Assembly: GCA_035551355.1 (NCBI GenBank)
Contig: DASZNF010000009.1
Coordinates: forward strand, 1-64,000
DNA: 64,000 nucleotides
Direction of reading: 5' to 3'
Source: DATATV01 sp035551355
Lineage (GTDB): Bacteria; Actinomycetota; Actinomycetes; Mycobacteriales; Pseudonocardiaceae
Shown here: positions 32,348 to 40,495 of the stretch, in pieces
Layout: every line of letters begins with the position of its first letter
Numbering within the stretch: the stretch's first letter is position 1
Translations under genes and position numbers: made by a program
The notes under the pieces: generated by a model
Databases searched by the model: none
What the model saw: the letters and a program-made list of their open reading frames with translations, nothing else
Told to the model about the DNA's origin: nothing

Positions 32348-33247
32348 TCAGCGCACCAGCGCGGCCGCGTGGATGACCTCGTCCAGCACGGTGCGCACCT
32401 CCTGCCGCGGTTCGGAGCGCGTGGTGCGGTGCCGGGCGATCAGCCGCCGGGTGCCCACGCCGGGCACCGACACCACCTGCACCCCTTCGGGCAGATCTCG
32501 TTGCAGGGCAAGGGAAGGCAGCAACGCCACGCCCAGCCCGCCGGCCACCATGGCGATGGCCACGTTGTAGTCGTGGTAGCTGTGCGCCTGACGCGGGTCC
32601 AGGTGCAGCCCGGTGAGCGCACGCTGCAACGCGCGGTGCGCGGCGGCGGCCGGGTCGACGCCCAGCCAGGTGAGCCCTTCCAGCTCGTTCAGGGTGTTCG
32701 GCACCGGGGCGTCCGAGGACATGACGACCAGCCACGGCTCGTCCAGGATCGCCACGTCCCGGGTGCCGCGCGGGGCGCTCTGGCCGACCGGGCTGTCCGC
32801 CTCCACGATCAGCAGATCGATGGCGCCGGTGCGCAACTCGCGTTGTCCGGTCACGTCGTTGAGTTCTCGGATGACCAGTTCCACGCCGGGCAGGCGGTCC
32901 TGCAGATCGCCGGCCAACGGCACCAGCAAACCGCTGATCACCGTCTGGAACGCGCCGATCACCACGGTGCCGGTGATGTCCTCGCTCAGGCCGACCAGGG
33001 CGCGCCGGGCGTCGGTCAGTTCGGACTCGATGCGTTCGGCGGCCTCGGCCAGGATGCGGCCGGCGCGGGTGAGCACCGCGCCGCTGGGCTGGCGGTCCAG
33101 CACCGGCACCCCGACCTCGGCCTCCAGCCGGGCGATCTGTTGCGAAATGGCCGATGGGGTCAGGTGCAGGTGATGGGCGGCGGCCAGCACGCCGCCCGCG
33201 CGGTGGATGTTGAGCAAAATCACCAGTCGCCGGGGATCGATCTGCAT
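32348..33247 (-). CDS. LysR-family regulator
   Basis: A 299-residue LysR protein: HTH VLAAAHHLHLTPSAISQQIARLEAEVGVPVLDRQPSGAVLTRAGRIL and a substrate-binding domain (GTVVIGAFQTVISGLLVPL ... VAIAMVAGGLGVALLPSLAL). Divergent from the small CBU_0592-like membrane protein gene, with an inverted repeat between them, so that gene is the default target. Confidence 0.92.
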   Translation of the reverse strand: MQIDPRRLVILLNIHRAGGVLAAAHHLHLTPSAISQQIARLEAEVGVPVLDRQPSGAVLTRAGRILAEAAERIESELTDARRALVGLSEDITGTVVIGAFQTVISGLLVPLAGDLQDRLPGVELVIRELNDVTGQRELRTGAIDLLIVEADSPVGQSAPRGTRDVAILDEPWLVVMSSDAPVPNTLNELEGLTWLGVDPAAAAHRALQRALTGLHLDPRQAHSYHDYNVAIAMVAGGLGVALLPSLALQRDLPEGVQVVSVPGVGTRRLIARHRTTRSEPRQEVRTVLDEVIHAAALVR

Positions 33248-33257
33248 GTAGCTCAGC

Positions 33258-33272
33258 TTAACCCCGGGTTGA
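33258..33272. promoter_or_regulatory. Candidate LysR site between LysR and CBU_0592-like gene
   Basis: TTAACCCCGGGTTGA contains the perfect repeat AACCC-C-GGGTT, starting 11 bp upstream of the LysR start; a looser copy (AACTTCGGTT) follows at 33277-33286. LysR proteins use such paired recognition and activation sites. Confidence 0.5.
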
Positions 33273-33333
33273 TATAACTTCGGTTGATCTGTACCCCACT
33301 GCCGGGCACGATGGAACTCATGAGAGAGACGTC

Positions 33334-33678
33334 ATGAGAGAAGCCCTGTCCTTGGCCGCCGCCATCGCCGGATGGGTTGGCGCCGTGGGCACGGTGGGCG
33401 CGTACGCGCTGGTGACTCAGCGCCGCATCGCACCGGATTCCCTGTTGTTTCAAGGATTGAACACCATTGGCGCGGGTTTTCTCGCGCTGTCCGCGGCGGC
33501 CAGCGGGTCCTGGCCCGCGGTGGCGGTCAACATCATCTGGATCGTCATCGGCGGCCAGGTGCTGATCAGCGCCCGGCACCTGTTGAAGGGCCGGTTGAAC
33601 CGCCTGTTCCGCACGGTCGACGCGTGGGTCCGCGTTCGGCTGTTGCGCCTGCGGCCGCCGGAGCACGTGCCCGGCTGA
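33334..33678 (+). CDS. CBU_0592-like small membrane protein
   Basis: A 114-residue protein with three membrane segments (SLAAAIAGWVGAVGTVGAYALV, FQGLNTIGAGFLALSAAA, VAVNIIWIVIGGQVLI) and a basic C-terminal tail. This matches the CBU_0592-like family of bacterial membrane proteins of unknown role. ATG 33334. Just upstream, a mini-frame ATG AGA GAG ACG TCA TGA (33320-33337) ends across the start codon, which could couple translation. Likely controlled by the divergent LysR. Confidence 0.75.
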   Translation: MREALSLAAAIAGWVGAVGTVGAYALVTQRRIAPDSLLFQGLNTIGAGFLALSAAASGSWPAVAVNIIWIVIGGQVLISARHLLKGRLNRLFRTVDAWVRVRLLRLRPPEHVPG

Positions 33679-33839
33679 CCCGAGCCCTGTCCGGCCACAG
33701 TGGACAGTTGAGGCCACGCCGTCCTGGCTGAGCCGAATCATCATCGAAAGTCGGATTTTCCCGACAGCACAATCGATTCCGCGAATAAAATCAGCGGGTA
33801 CCCGTGTCCCGTTGGTCGACCGCGTTCGCCAGGTCCGCC

Positions 33840-34185
33840 CGGGCCCGGGCCCCGGCGTCTGGATTCGCCCGGCCAGAACCAGCCGAGACCGTGCGGCGAA
33901 CCCAGTCCGGACGGCCCGTCCCAGCCCGGTCCGGCCTGGCACAACGCGGGCGCCCAGCCCAGCTGCGGGCAGATACCGGGATCGGCCGAGCCCGCCCGGG
34001 AGCCACGGCAGCTCGCCGCGATCGACTCCGGCTGGCCGGTCCAGGGTGCCCGCGGCGAGTTCGGCGCAGCGACGCGACTTCGGCGCCGACCGCCTGCGCG
34101 GGTGCGGCGGGCGCGGCAATCGCGACCGCCGACACGAATAGCCGGGCCGATTTCGCACCGATCCACTGGGCGAACTGGTTCGCAT
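33840..34185 (-). pseudogene. Decayed secreted protein gene with subtilase-like C-terminal motif
   Basis: The 766-bp gap before the GH54 gene contains a broken gene on the reverse strand. An ATG at 34185 follows GGGAGG. A signal-peptide-like run (ARLFVSAVAIAAPAAPAQA) appears in a second frame, and a third frame gives CQAGPGWDGPSGLGSPHGL, which resembles the CxGGxGYDGPTGLGTPNG end of secreted S8/S53 peptidases and related small exported proteins. At least two frameshifts are needed to join these pieces. The rest of the gap holds nothing I recognise. Confidence 0.5.
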
Positions 34186-34279
34186 CAGCCTCCCGATTTC
34201 GGGACCCTGTCGATCACTACTTGCGCGATATCCAGCGGAAAGGTTGCATCGGCGCGTGGTCGCGCTCCCATGCCCCGTT

Positions 34280-34293
34280 GTCAGTCAACTGAC
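34280..34293. promoter_or_regulatory. Palindrome upstream of the GH54 gene
   Basis: GTCAGT-CA-ACTGAC is a perfect 6-bp inverted repeat about 150 bp upstream of the arabinofuranosidase start, in a locally AT-rich promoter region that also contains TTGGGCCAA (34313-34321). Likely operator of a sugar-responsive repressor. Confidence 0.5.
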
Positions 34294-34444
34294 CAGGCAA
34301 TTCAACACTTATTGGGCCAACTCAAACATCTCTGAACAGTATCTACCACAAGCAATCACGCGCGTGCATACTGAGATCGCTGTTTCCAGTTCAGCCAACC
34401 CCACTGAGCGGCCCTGCACCGCCCTGCCCGAAAGAAGGTTCGGC

Positions 34445-36295
34445 GTGATCCCTCGGTTGTTCCGTCAATGGAGACGGACCGTTCTCACCACGCTCTCGGT
34501 ATTCGCCCTCGCGCTCGGCGCGGTGGCGCTCCTGCCCGCCGCGGCCCAAGCCGCGGGCTCCCTCCCATGTGACCTCTACGCGGCCGGCGGAACGCCCTGC
34601 GTGGCGGCGCACAGCACCACCCGGGCCCTGTTCTCTGCCTACAACGGCCCGCTCTACCAGGTCAAGCGCGCCTCCGACGGGGCGACAACGGACGTCGGCG
34701 TACTGTCCGCCGGTGGCTATGCCAACGCGGGCACCCAGGACGCGTTCTGCAACGGCACCACCTGCCAGATCACCAAGGTCTACGACCAGACCAGCAACCA
34801 CAACGACCTGAACCCGGGCCCGTCGGGCACCTCCGGGATGGGCGCCGACCGCGGCGCGGACGCCTCGGAGATCGCGGTCACCGCGGGCGGTCACAAGGTC
34901 TACGGAATCTGGATCTCCCCCGGCGTCGGCTACCGCTACACCGGAGTGGCCAAGGGCGTGGCCACCAACGGCGCGGCCGAGGGCGCCTACATGGTGGCCA
35001 GCGGCACCCACGTGGGCAGCAACTGCTGCTTCGACTACGGCAACGCCGAAAGCACCCCGTCCGACACCGGCAACGGCCACATGGACGCGGTCAGCATCGC
35101 CACCACGTGCTACTTCTCCCCGTGCACCGGCAGCGGCCCGTGGGTCGAGGCCGATATGGAGAACGGCATGTTCCAGGGCAACAACGGCTCGAACACGGCC
35201 AACCTGGGTAACAACAGCACCTATGTCACGGCCATGCTGAAAGACAACGGCCAGACGACATACGCGCTCAAGGGCGGCAATTCCCAATCCGGCGGGTTAT
35301 CCACGTGGTGGAACGGAGCACTGCCGACGCGGGGCGGGTACCAGCCGATGCACCAGGAGGGCGGCATCATCCTGGGCACCGGCGGGGACAACAGCAACTG
35401 GAACATGGGGACCTTCTTCGAGGGCGTGATGGTCTCCGGATATCCCAGTGACGCCACCGAGAACTCGGTGCAGGCCAACGTGGTGTCGGTCGGCTACAGC
35501 GGCGAGACCAACGTGCCGACCGGTCCGGCGGGCACCATTTCCGGACCCGGCGGCCAGTGTGTCGACGTAGCCGCCGACGACACCGGCGCCGATGGCGCCA
35601 ACGTCCAGCTGTGGGGCTGCCAGAGCTACGCCGAGGATCAGCACTGGACGCACAACGCGGACGATTCGCTGTCCACCATCGGCCGCTGCCTGGACATCGA
35701 CGGCAACGGCACGGCCACGGGCACGAAGGTGGAACTGTGGGACTGCAACGGAGTCGGCGGCCAGAAATGGGTCCAGCAGTCCAACGGCTCACTGCTCAAC
35801 CCACAGTCCGGTCTGTGCCTCGACGATCCGAGCGGCAACACCGCCAACGGCACCCAGTTGCAGATCTGGACCTGCAACGGCACCTCGGCCCAGGCGTTCG
35901 CGGTGAACGGCGGCGGGCCGGTGGTGAACACCTCCGGTGTGTGCGTGGACGTCGGCGGTGACGACGTCGGTTCGGACGGCACCGCGGTCCAGCTGTGGGG
36001 TTGCCAGTCCTACGCGATCGACCAGCACTGGTACCACAACTCCAACGGTTCGCTGGAGACGCTGGGCCGGTGCCTGGACATCAACGGCAACGGCACCGCC
36101 GCCGGTACCCAGGTGGAACTCTGGGACTGCAACGGAGTCGGCGGCCAGGACTGGGTGCAGCAGTCGAACGGCTCACTGCTCAACCCGCAGTCCGGTCTGT
36201 GCCTGGATGACCCGAGCGGCAACACCGCCAACGGCACCCGGCTGCAGATCTGGACCTGCAACGGCAGCGCGGCCCAGCACTTCCCGCTGAGCTGA
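34445..36295 (+). CDS. Secreted GH54 alpha-L-arabinofuranosidase with two ricin-type modules
   Basis: A 616-residue exported protein. Signal peptide about 1-36 (AVALLPAAAQAAG). The catalytic domain follows GH54 (GSLPCDLYAAGGTPCVAAHSTTRALFSAYNGPLYQVKR) with the nucleophile Glu in WVEADMENGMF and the acid/base Asp in GTGGDNSNW. Fungal GH54 enzymes end in an arabinose-binding CBM42; here it is replaced by two ricin B-type (CBM13) domains (about 362-487 and 490-616), each with QxW repeats. The two modules are near-identical over long stretches and repeat with a 384-bp period. GTG 34445 has AGAAGG; the frame upstream is non-coding. It releases arabinose side chains from plant arabinan or arabinogalactan. 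Confidence 0.9.
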   Translation: MIPRLFRQWRRTVLTTLSVFALALGAVALLPAAAQAAGSLPCDLYAAGGTPCVAAHSTTRALFSAYNGPLYQVKRASDGATTDVGVLSAGGYANAGTQDAFCNGTTCQITKVYDQTSNHNDLNPGPSGTSGMGADRGADASEIAVTAGGHKVYGIWISPGVGYRYTGVAKGVATNGAAEGAYMVASGTHVGSNCCFDYGNAESTPSDTGNGHMDAVSIATTCYFSPCTGSGPWVEADMENGMFQGNNGSNTANLGNNSTYVTAMLKDNGQTTYALKGGNSQSGGLSTWWNGALPTRGGYQPMHQEGGIILGTGGDNSNWNMGTFFEGVMVSGYPSDATENSVQANVVSVGYSGETNVPTGPAGTISGPGGQCVDVAADDTGADGANVQLWGCQSYAEDQHWTHNADDSLSTIGRCLDIDGNGTATGTKVELWDCNGVGGQKWVQQSNGSLLNPQSGLCLDDPSGNTANGTQLQIWTCNGTSAQAFAVNGGGPVVNTSGVCVDVGGDDVGSDGTAVQLWGCQSYAIDQHWYHNSNGSLETLGRCLDINGNGTAAGTQVELWDCNGVGGQDWVQQSNGSLLNPQSGLCLDDPSGNTANGTRLQIWTCNGSAAQHFPLS

Positions 36296-36331
36296 TCCGA
36301 CCGGGCGGCCCACTTCCGGGCCGTCCCCTCG

Positions 36332-36373
36332 ATGTGGGGTGTGGGATCGGAACACCGGTCCCGCACCCCACAT
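36332..36373 (+). terminator. Hairpin terminator after the GH54 gene
   Basis: ATGTGGGGTG pairs with CACCCCACAT, extended inward by TGGGAT / GTCCCG with wobble pairs, to a 16-bp stem with a 10-nt loop, 36 bp after the stop codon. The following bases (TCCATTGTG) are not a T run. Confidence 0.65.
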
Positions 36374-36578
36374 TCCATTGTGGGCAGTGGAAAATCGGCT
36401 CGTTGTGGCGCGGAGTACGAGAGGCGAGATCCGGTGTCCGATATCCTGTGTCCATAAGTGAGCCCGGCCCGGTCATCGAGCGCTCGTCCAGCTGACCTCG
36501 CCAGTGCCGCGTTCGGGGACGGACACGTCACAGTCACGAACGCGGCACCGCGGTCACCAGAGCACAGAGGAGGCGCCT

Positions 36579-37070
36579 GTGCCGGTCACCGTGCGGCAGG
36601 CCGACACCGAATACTGGGCCGACGCCGCCGCGCTGGTCTTCGAATACCTGGCGCTCACCCAGGCCGAAACCGGCCGTCCCCGGCCGAGCGGCATCGACGA
36701 ACTTCCCCAGGTGCTGCGCCACGAATGCCGGCACCTCCACCACGTCTACCGCTCTCCCGGCGCGCTGTTGCTGGCCTACCAAGGTGGGCAGCCGGTCGGC
36801 TGCGTCGGCATTGCCGCGGTCTCACCGGACAGCGCGGAGATCAAACGCCTGTACGTCCGAGAAACGCATCGGGGCCACCGGATCGCCCGCAGCCTCATGG
36901 ATCACGCTCACCGGCATGCCGCGCGGCACCGATTCACGCAGACCGTCCTCGACGTCCTGCCCGCCCGTACCACCGCCATCGGCTTCTACCGCCGCCTCGG
37001 CTACACCGACGCACCGCCGTACGCCGGATCACCGGTTCCCATGATCTATTTCCGGCGACGCCTCCCGTGA
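36579..37070 (+). CDS. GNAT-family acetyltransferase
   Basis: A 163-residue GNAT protein with the acetyl-CoA motif A in EIKRLYVRETHRGHRIARSLMDHA (R/Q-x-x-G-x-G/A variant RGHRIA), the preceding GCVGIAAVSPDSA strand and the C-terminal AIGFYRRLGYTDAPPY motif B. The substrate is unknown; small-amine and amino-acid acetyltransferases share this pattern. GTG 36579 has AGAGGAGG at optimal spacing, so I use it although the frame opens upstream. Confidence 0.87.
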   Translation: MPVTVRQADTEYWADAAALVFEYLALTQAETGRPRPSGIDELPQVLRHECRHLHHVYRSPGALLLAYQGGQPVGCVGIAAVSPDSAEIKRLYVRETHRGHRIARSLMDHAHRHAARHRFTQTVLDVLPARTTAIGFYRRLGYTDAPPYAGSPVPMIYFRRRLP

Positions 37071-37071
37071 C

Positions 37072-37206
37072 CTACGCCTCGGTCGGCATCGAGGCGGCCA
37101 CCACGTCGACCTGCCGCAGGCCGCCGGATTCGGCGATGTGCCGGAACCACGCCTTGCGGGCCAGCTCGATTGCCATCACGGTGAACGAGCTGGTGTCGGG
37201 TAATGC
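37072..37206 (-). pseudogene. C-terminal remnant of an unidentified gene
   Basis: On the reverse strand the frame FTVMAIELARKAWFRHIAE, then SGGLRQVDVVAASMPTEA ends in a stop at 37072-37074. It is well-behaved coding sequence (regular helix pattern) but begins at a LacI-type operator and has no room for a full gene; the only internal start (ATG 37176) would give 34 residues. It probably represents the end of a gene once lying downstream of lacI. I do not recognise the family. Confidence 0.4.
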
Positions 37207-37214
37207 GTGAATTC

Positions 37215-37228
37215 ATATACCGGTTAAG
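37215..37228. promoter_or_regulatory. Second LacI operator copy, over the lacI stop codon
   Basis: ATATACCGGTTAAG is the exact reverse complement of CTTAACCGGTATAT at 38322-38335. It overlaps the lacI stop codon and lies just upstream of the gene remnant at 37072-37206. Two identical sites about 1.1 kb apart could permit DNA looping, or the remnant may once have been a regulated gene. Confidence 0.65.
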
Positions 37229-38237
37229 TGTCAACAGCCGTCGTGCTGGCCCGGCGCACGAGGACCGGAGAAGGGTCGCGCAGGTCGATCAGCCGCACGT
37301 GCCGGGTCAGCGCAATCAGCTGGCGGGCGGCCTGGGCGCCGTGGGCCGGAATGTCGCGGTGCAGCGCGGTCAGGGACGGGTGCACCAGTTCGCACAGCGC
37401 GGAATCCTCCCAGGCCACGATCGACACGTCGGCCGGCACGCGCAGGCCGGCTCGCTGCACGACGGTGAGCCCGGCTAGGGCCATCACGTCGTTGTCGTAC
37501 AGGATCGCGGTCGGCGGCTCGGGGGCGCGCAACAATTCCCGGGTCGCCTCGGCGCCGTGCTCGCTGGTGTAGTCGGCCTCCACGAAGGTGGCCGACACGC
37601 CGTGCCTGCGGGCGACCGCGGCGAACGCGTCGGTGCGGATCTTGGTGTGCCAGTAGTGCGCCATGCCGGTCACCCGCGCCAACCGGCGATGCCCCAGCCC
37701 GACCAGGTATTCCACCACCATCTCGGCGCTGCGCCCGTCGTCGGTCCACACCGCGGGCAGCGATCCGGAGCCGCGCGGGCTGCCCACCACCACCGTCGGC
37801 AGCCCGAGATCCTCCAGCAGCGGCACCCGGCTGTCGTTGATCTGCAGGTCGACCAGGAAAACCCCGTCCACCCGCCGCTGTGCCCACCACTCGCGGTACA
37901 GCTCGGCCTCGGCGGTCGGCCCCTGCGCCATGGTGAACAGCAGCGCGATGTGCTCCCGGGATAACTCCGCCTGCATGCCCGAAATCAATTGCATGAAGAA
38001 CGGCTCGACGCCCAGCGTGCTGGCCGGACGGTCGATGACCAGGCCGAACACGCCCGACCGGCCGTCGGACAGGGCCCGGGCCGCGCTGTTGGGCTGCCAG
38101 CCCAGTTCCTCGGCGATCTGCATGATCCGGCCGCGCGTCGACTCGGACACGCCGGGCTGGCCGTTGAGCGCGAAGGACACCGCGGCCTTGGTGACCCCGG
38201 CCCGTCGCGCGATGTCGGCGATGGTCGGACGCTTCAC
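37224..38237 (-). CDS. LacI-family repressor of the GH-A hydrolase
   Basis: A 337-residue LacI protein with N-terminal HTH PTIADIARRAGVTKAAVSFALNGQPGVSESTRGRIMQIAEELGWQPN, then the periplasmic-binding-like core (VFGLVIDRP ... AILYDNDVMALAGLTVVQRAGLRVPADVSIVAWEDSALCELVHPSLTAL). GTG 38237 behind GGGGA begins directly at the HTH, so the longer frame is rejected. It is divergent from the GH-A hydrolase and flanked on both sides by the same 14-bp operator. The inducer is probably a mono- or disaccharide product of that enzyme. Confidence 0.93.
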   Translation of the reverse strand: MKRPTIADIARRAGVTKAAVSFALNGQPGVSESTRGRIMQIAEELGWQPNSAARALSDGRSGVFGLVIDRPASTLGVEPFFMQLISGMQAELSREHIALLFTMAQGPTAEAELYREWWAQRRVDGVFLVDLQINDSRVPLLEDLGLPTVVVGSPRGSGSLPAVWTDDGRSAEMVVEYLVGLGHRRLARVTGMAHYWHTKIRTDAFAAVARRHGVSATFVEADYTSEHGAEATRELLRAPEPPTAILYDNDVMALAGLTVVQRAGLRVPADVSIVAWEDSALCELVHPSLTALHRDIPAHGAQAARQLIALTRHVRLIDLRDPSPVLVRRASTTAVDT

Positions 38238-38312
38238 GTCGGACGTCCCCTCTGCTGTGCCCCGTCGAGCGGCGTACCGCCCGCCGGACAGCGTAATGGA
38301 CAACCTGGGCGC

Positions 38313-38335
38313 AACCGGTAGCTTAACCGGTATAT
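38313..38335. promoter_or_regulatory. LacI operators upstream of the GH-A hydrolase
   Basis: AACCGGTA occurs twice with a 12-bp period (38313-38320, 38325-38332). The second is part of CTTAACCGGTATAT, near-palindromic around CCGG like typical LacI/CcpA-type sites, and repeated exactly, inverted, at 37215-37228. The site lies 28-50 bp before the hydrolase start. Confidence 0.7.
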
Positions 38336-38362
38336 CAGGACGGGTCGAAGGAGCGACGGGAT

Positions 38363-40288
38363 ATGCGCAGGAGCGCGAGCAAGCTCATGGTCGACGGAGC
38401 GCGGGCGACCTGGCTGGGCGCCAATTTCTGGTCGCGGGCGGGTGGGCCGTTGATGTGGCGGACCTATGATGCCGCGCTGGTGCGGGACGAACTGCGGGTG
38501 CTGCGCGAGCACGGCCTGACCATGACCCGTTCCTTCTTCTACTGGCCGGATTTCATGCCCGAGCCCAACCGGGTCGACGAGACGCTGGTGGCCCGGTTCG
38601 CCGATTTCCTTGACGCGCATGGGGAACTGGGCCTGCGCACGGTGCCGACGTTCCTGGTCGGGCACATGTCGGGCGAGAACTGGGATCCGGCCTGGCGGGA
38701 CGGGCGCGATCTGTACCGCGATGTGTGGCTGGTGGCGCAGCAGGCCTGGTTCGCGAAGACCATGACCCGCCGGTTCCACGATCATCCGGCGGTCACCGGG
38801 TGGCTGGTGTCCAACGAGATGCCCATCTACGGCGGCTCGGCCGACCGGGACAGCGTGTCCGCGTGGGCTCAGCTGATCGTCGACGCGGTACGCGCTGCGG
38901 GCGGCACGCAACCGGTCTCGTTGGGCGACGGCGCCTGGGGTATCGAGACCACCGGGAACGACAACGGTTTCCGGTTGCGCGATTCGGTCCGGTTGTGCGA
39001 CTTCCTCGGGCCGCACGTGTATCGCATGGAGAACGATGTGGTCCGGCAGCACTATGCCGGTGCGTGGGCATGCGAACTCGCCGCCACGTTCGGCGCGCCG
39101 GTAGTGCTGGAGGAGTTCGGGGTCTCCTCCGATTTCGCTGCGGACGAGCACGCCGCGCACTACTACCGGCAGAACCTGCACAACTCGCTGCTGGCCGGGG
39201 CGGTGGGCTGGATCGGCTGGAACAACACGGATTTCGACCAGCTGGCCGACCAGGACCCCTACCGGCACCACGCGTTCGAGATGCATTTCGGCCTCACCGA
39301 CGCCACCGGCCACCCCAAGGCCCAGCTCCACGAGTTCACCGCATTCGCCGAGGTGTTGCGCGCCGTGGACATCGATCGGTGCGCTCGGCCGGATTCCGAT
39401 GCGGCGCTCGTCGTTTCTTCATATCTGGAAAGTGAATATCCGTTCACCGACCCATCGGACCGCACGTCGATCGCCGACGCCCTGCGACAGGCGTACGTGT
39501 CGGCCAAGCTGGCCGATCTGCCGGTCGCGCTGACCCGGGAGTCGGACGGCGTCGCCGGTGACGCGCGGCTGTACCTGCTACCCGCCACCAAACAGTTGCT
39601 CGCGCCGACCTGGCACACGCTGGAACGGTTGGCGGAGCAGGGTTCCTGCGTGTACGTGTCCTACAGCCCGGGCAGCAGCGACGTCCAGCGGGGCCCCTGG
39701 TACGCCCGGCTCAACGGCATGTTCGGGGTCGAGCACCAGCTCCGCTACGGCCTGATCGACGAGATCGAGGACGAGGAGGTCGTGTTCACACTGACCCGGG
39801 ATTTCGGCGGTCTCGACAAGGGACGGCAGCTGCGGTTCCCGGTATCCGGCAACGCGAACTGCCGAGCCTACCTGCCGGTGCACCCGGTCGACGCCGAGGT
39901 GCTGGCCACCGACGCACCCGGACGGCCAGCGCTTCTGTTGCGCCGCAACGGATCCGGCTCCATCCTGCTGTGCACCTACCCGATCGAGTTGTTCGCCGCG
40001 CAGACCCCGCACGCCAATCCCAGCGACCTCGGCGTGCTCTACACCGCGCTGGCCGAGCACGCGCAGGTTCGCCGTCCGGTCACCGTGGACGATACGCGGG
40101 TCGCGGTCGACGGCCTGGTGCACGAGGACGGCCGCCGGTTCGTCTGGTTCGTCAGCCAGGCCGACGCCCCGCTCACGATCACCCCGCGGCTCGCCGCCGG
40201 CGTGGGGCTGGTCGACCTCGACGGCGGTGACCCGGACGAGTCGGTGCGACTGCCACCGTTCGGCGTTGCCGTGCGACAAATCCGCTGA
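38363..40288 (+). CDS. Intracellular clan GH-A glycoside hydrolase (GH5-like)
   Basis: A 641-residue protein with no signal peptide. The N-terminal (beta/alpha)8 barrel has the clan GH-A acid/base in GWLVSNEMPIYGG (Asn-Glu, about residue 155) and the nucleophile in APVVLEEFGVSSDF (about residue 249). The middle part (ARLYLLPATKQLLAPTWHTLERLAEQGSCVYVSYSPGS) resembles the flavodoxin-like trimerisation domain of GH42 beta-galactosidases, and a small beta domain ends the protein. It probably hydrolyses short beta-mannosides or beta-galactosides taken up after extracellular attack. ATG 38363 has AAGGAG. Controlled by the divergent LacI. Confidence 0.83.
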   Translation: MRRSASKLMVDGARATWLGANFWSRAGGPLMWRTYDAALVRDELRVLREHGLTMTRSFFYWPDFMPEPNRVDETLVARFADFLDAHGELGLRTVPTFLVGHMSGENWDPAWRDGRDLYRDVWLVAQQAWFAKTMTRRFHDHPAVTGWLVSNEMPIYGGSADRDSVSAWAQLIVDAVRAAGGTQPVSLGDGAWGIETTGNDNGFRLRDSVRLCDFLGPHVYRMENDVVRQHYAGAWACELAATFGAPVVLEEFGVSSDFAADEHAAHYYRQNLHNSLLAGAVGWIGWNNTDFDQLADQDPYRHHAFEMHFGLTDATGHPKAQLHEFTAFAEVLRAVDIDRCARPDSDAALVVSSYLESEYPFTDPSDRTSIADALRQAYVSAKLADLPVALTRESDGVAGDARLYLLPATKQLLAPTWHTLERLAEQGSCVYVSYSPGSSDVQRGPWYARLNGMFGVEHQLRYGLIDEIEDEEVVFTLTRDFGGLDKGRQLRFPVSGNANCRAYLPVHPVDAEVLATDAPGRPALLLRRNGSGSILLCTYPIELFAAQTPHANPSDLGVLYTALAEHAQVRRPVTVDDTRVAVDGLVHEDGRRFVWFVSQADAPLTITPRLAAGVGLVDLDGGDPDESVRLPPFGVAVRQIR

Positions 40289-40407
40289 ATCCCTACTTCA
40301 ACTGCTGGGCCGGATATCTGACGTCGAACAACACCAACGCGTCAACCAAGGCCACCTACTACGACACCCAGGTCCTGCACCAAGGAGACCTTCACCTGTC
40401 CAGCTGA
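40288..40407 (+). pseudogene. C-terminal remnant of a secreted-type protein
   Basis: Immediately after the GH-A stop, another frame reads NPYFNCWAGYLTSNNTN, then KATYYDTQVLHQGDLHLSS and stops at 40405-40407. Its Asn/Thr/Tyr-rich composition is that of an extracellular beta-sandwich, unlike the cytoplasmic neighbour. There is no start codon and no upstream coding in this frame, so it is the end of a lost gene. Confidence 0.4.
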
Positions 40408-40495
40408 CAGTCCTCGGTGGATGGATGATGCCGCGTGCGGCCCGGGCACCGCGCCCGGGCCGCCGAACTGCGAAAACGGTCGCGCTGGCGGATCG

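Noticed and set aside
30669..32570. 633-codon plus-strand frame across CocE and LysR
   Set aside because: Spans two genes on the other strand and has no domain pattern.
33679..34444. Plus-strand frames in the gap before GH54 as real genes
   Set aside because: Products are Arg/Pro/Ala strings; better explained as antisense of a decayed reverse-strand gene.
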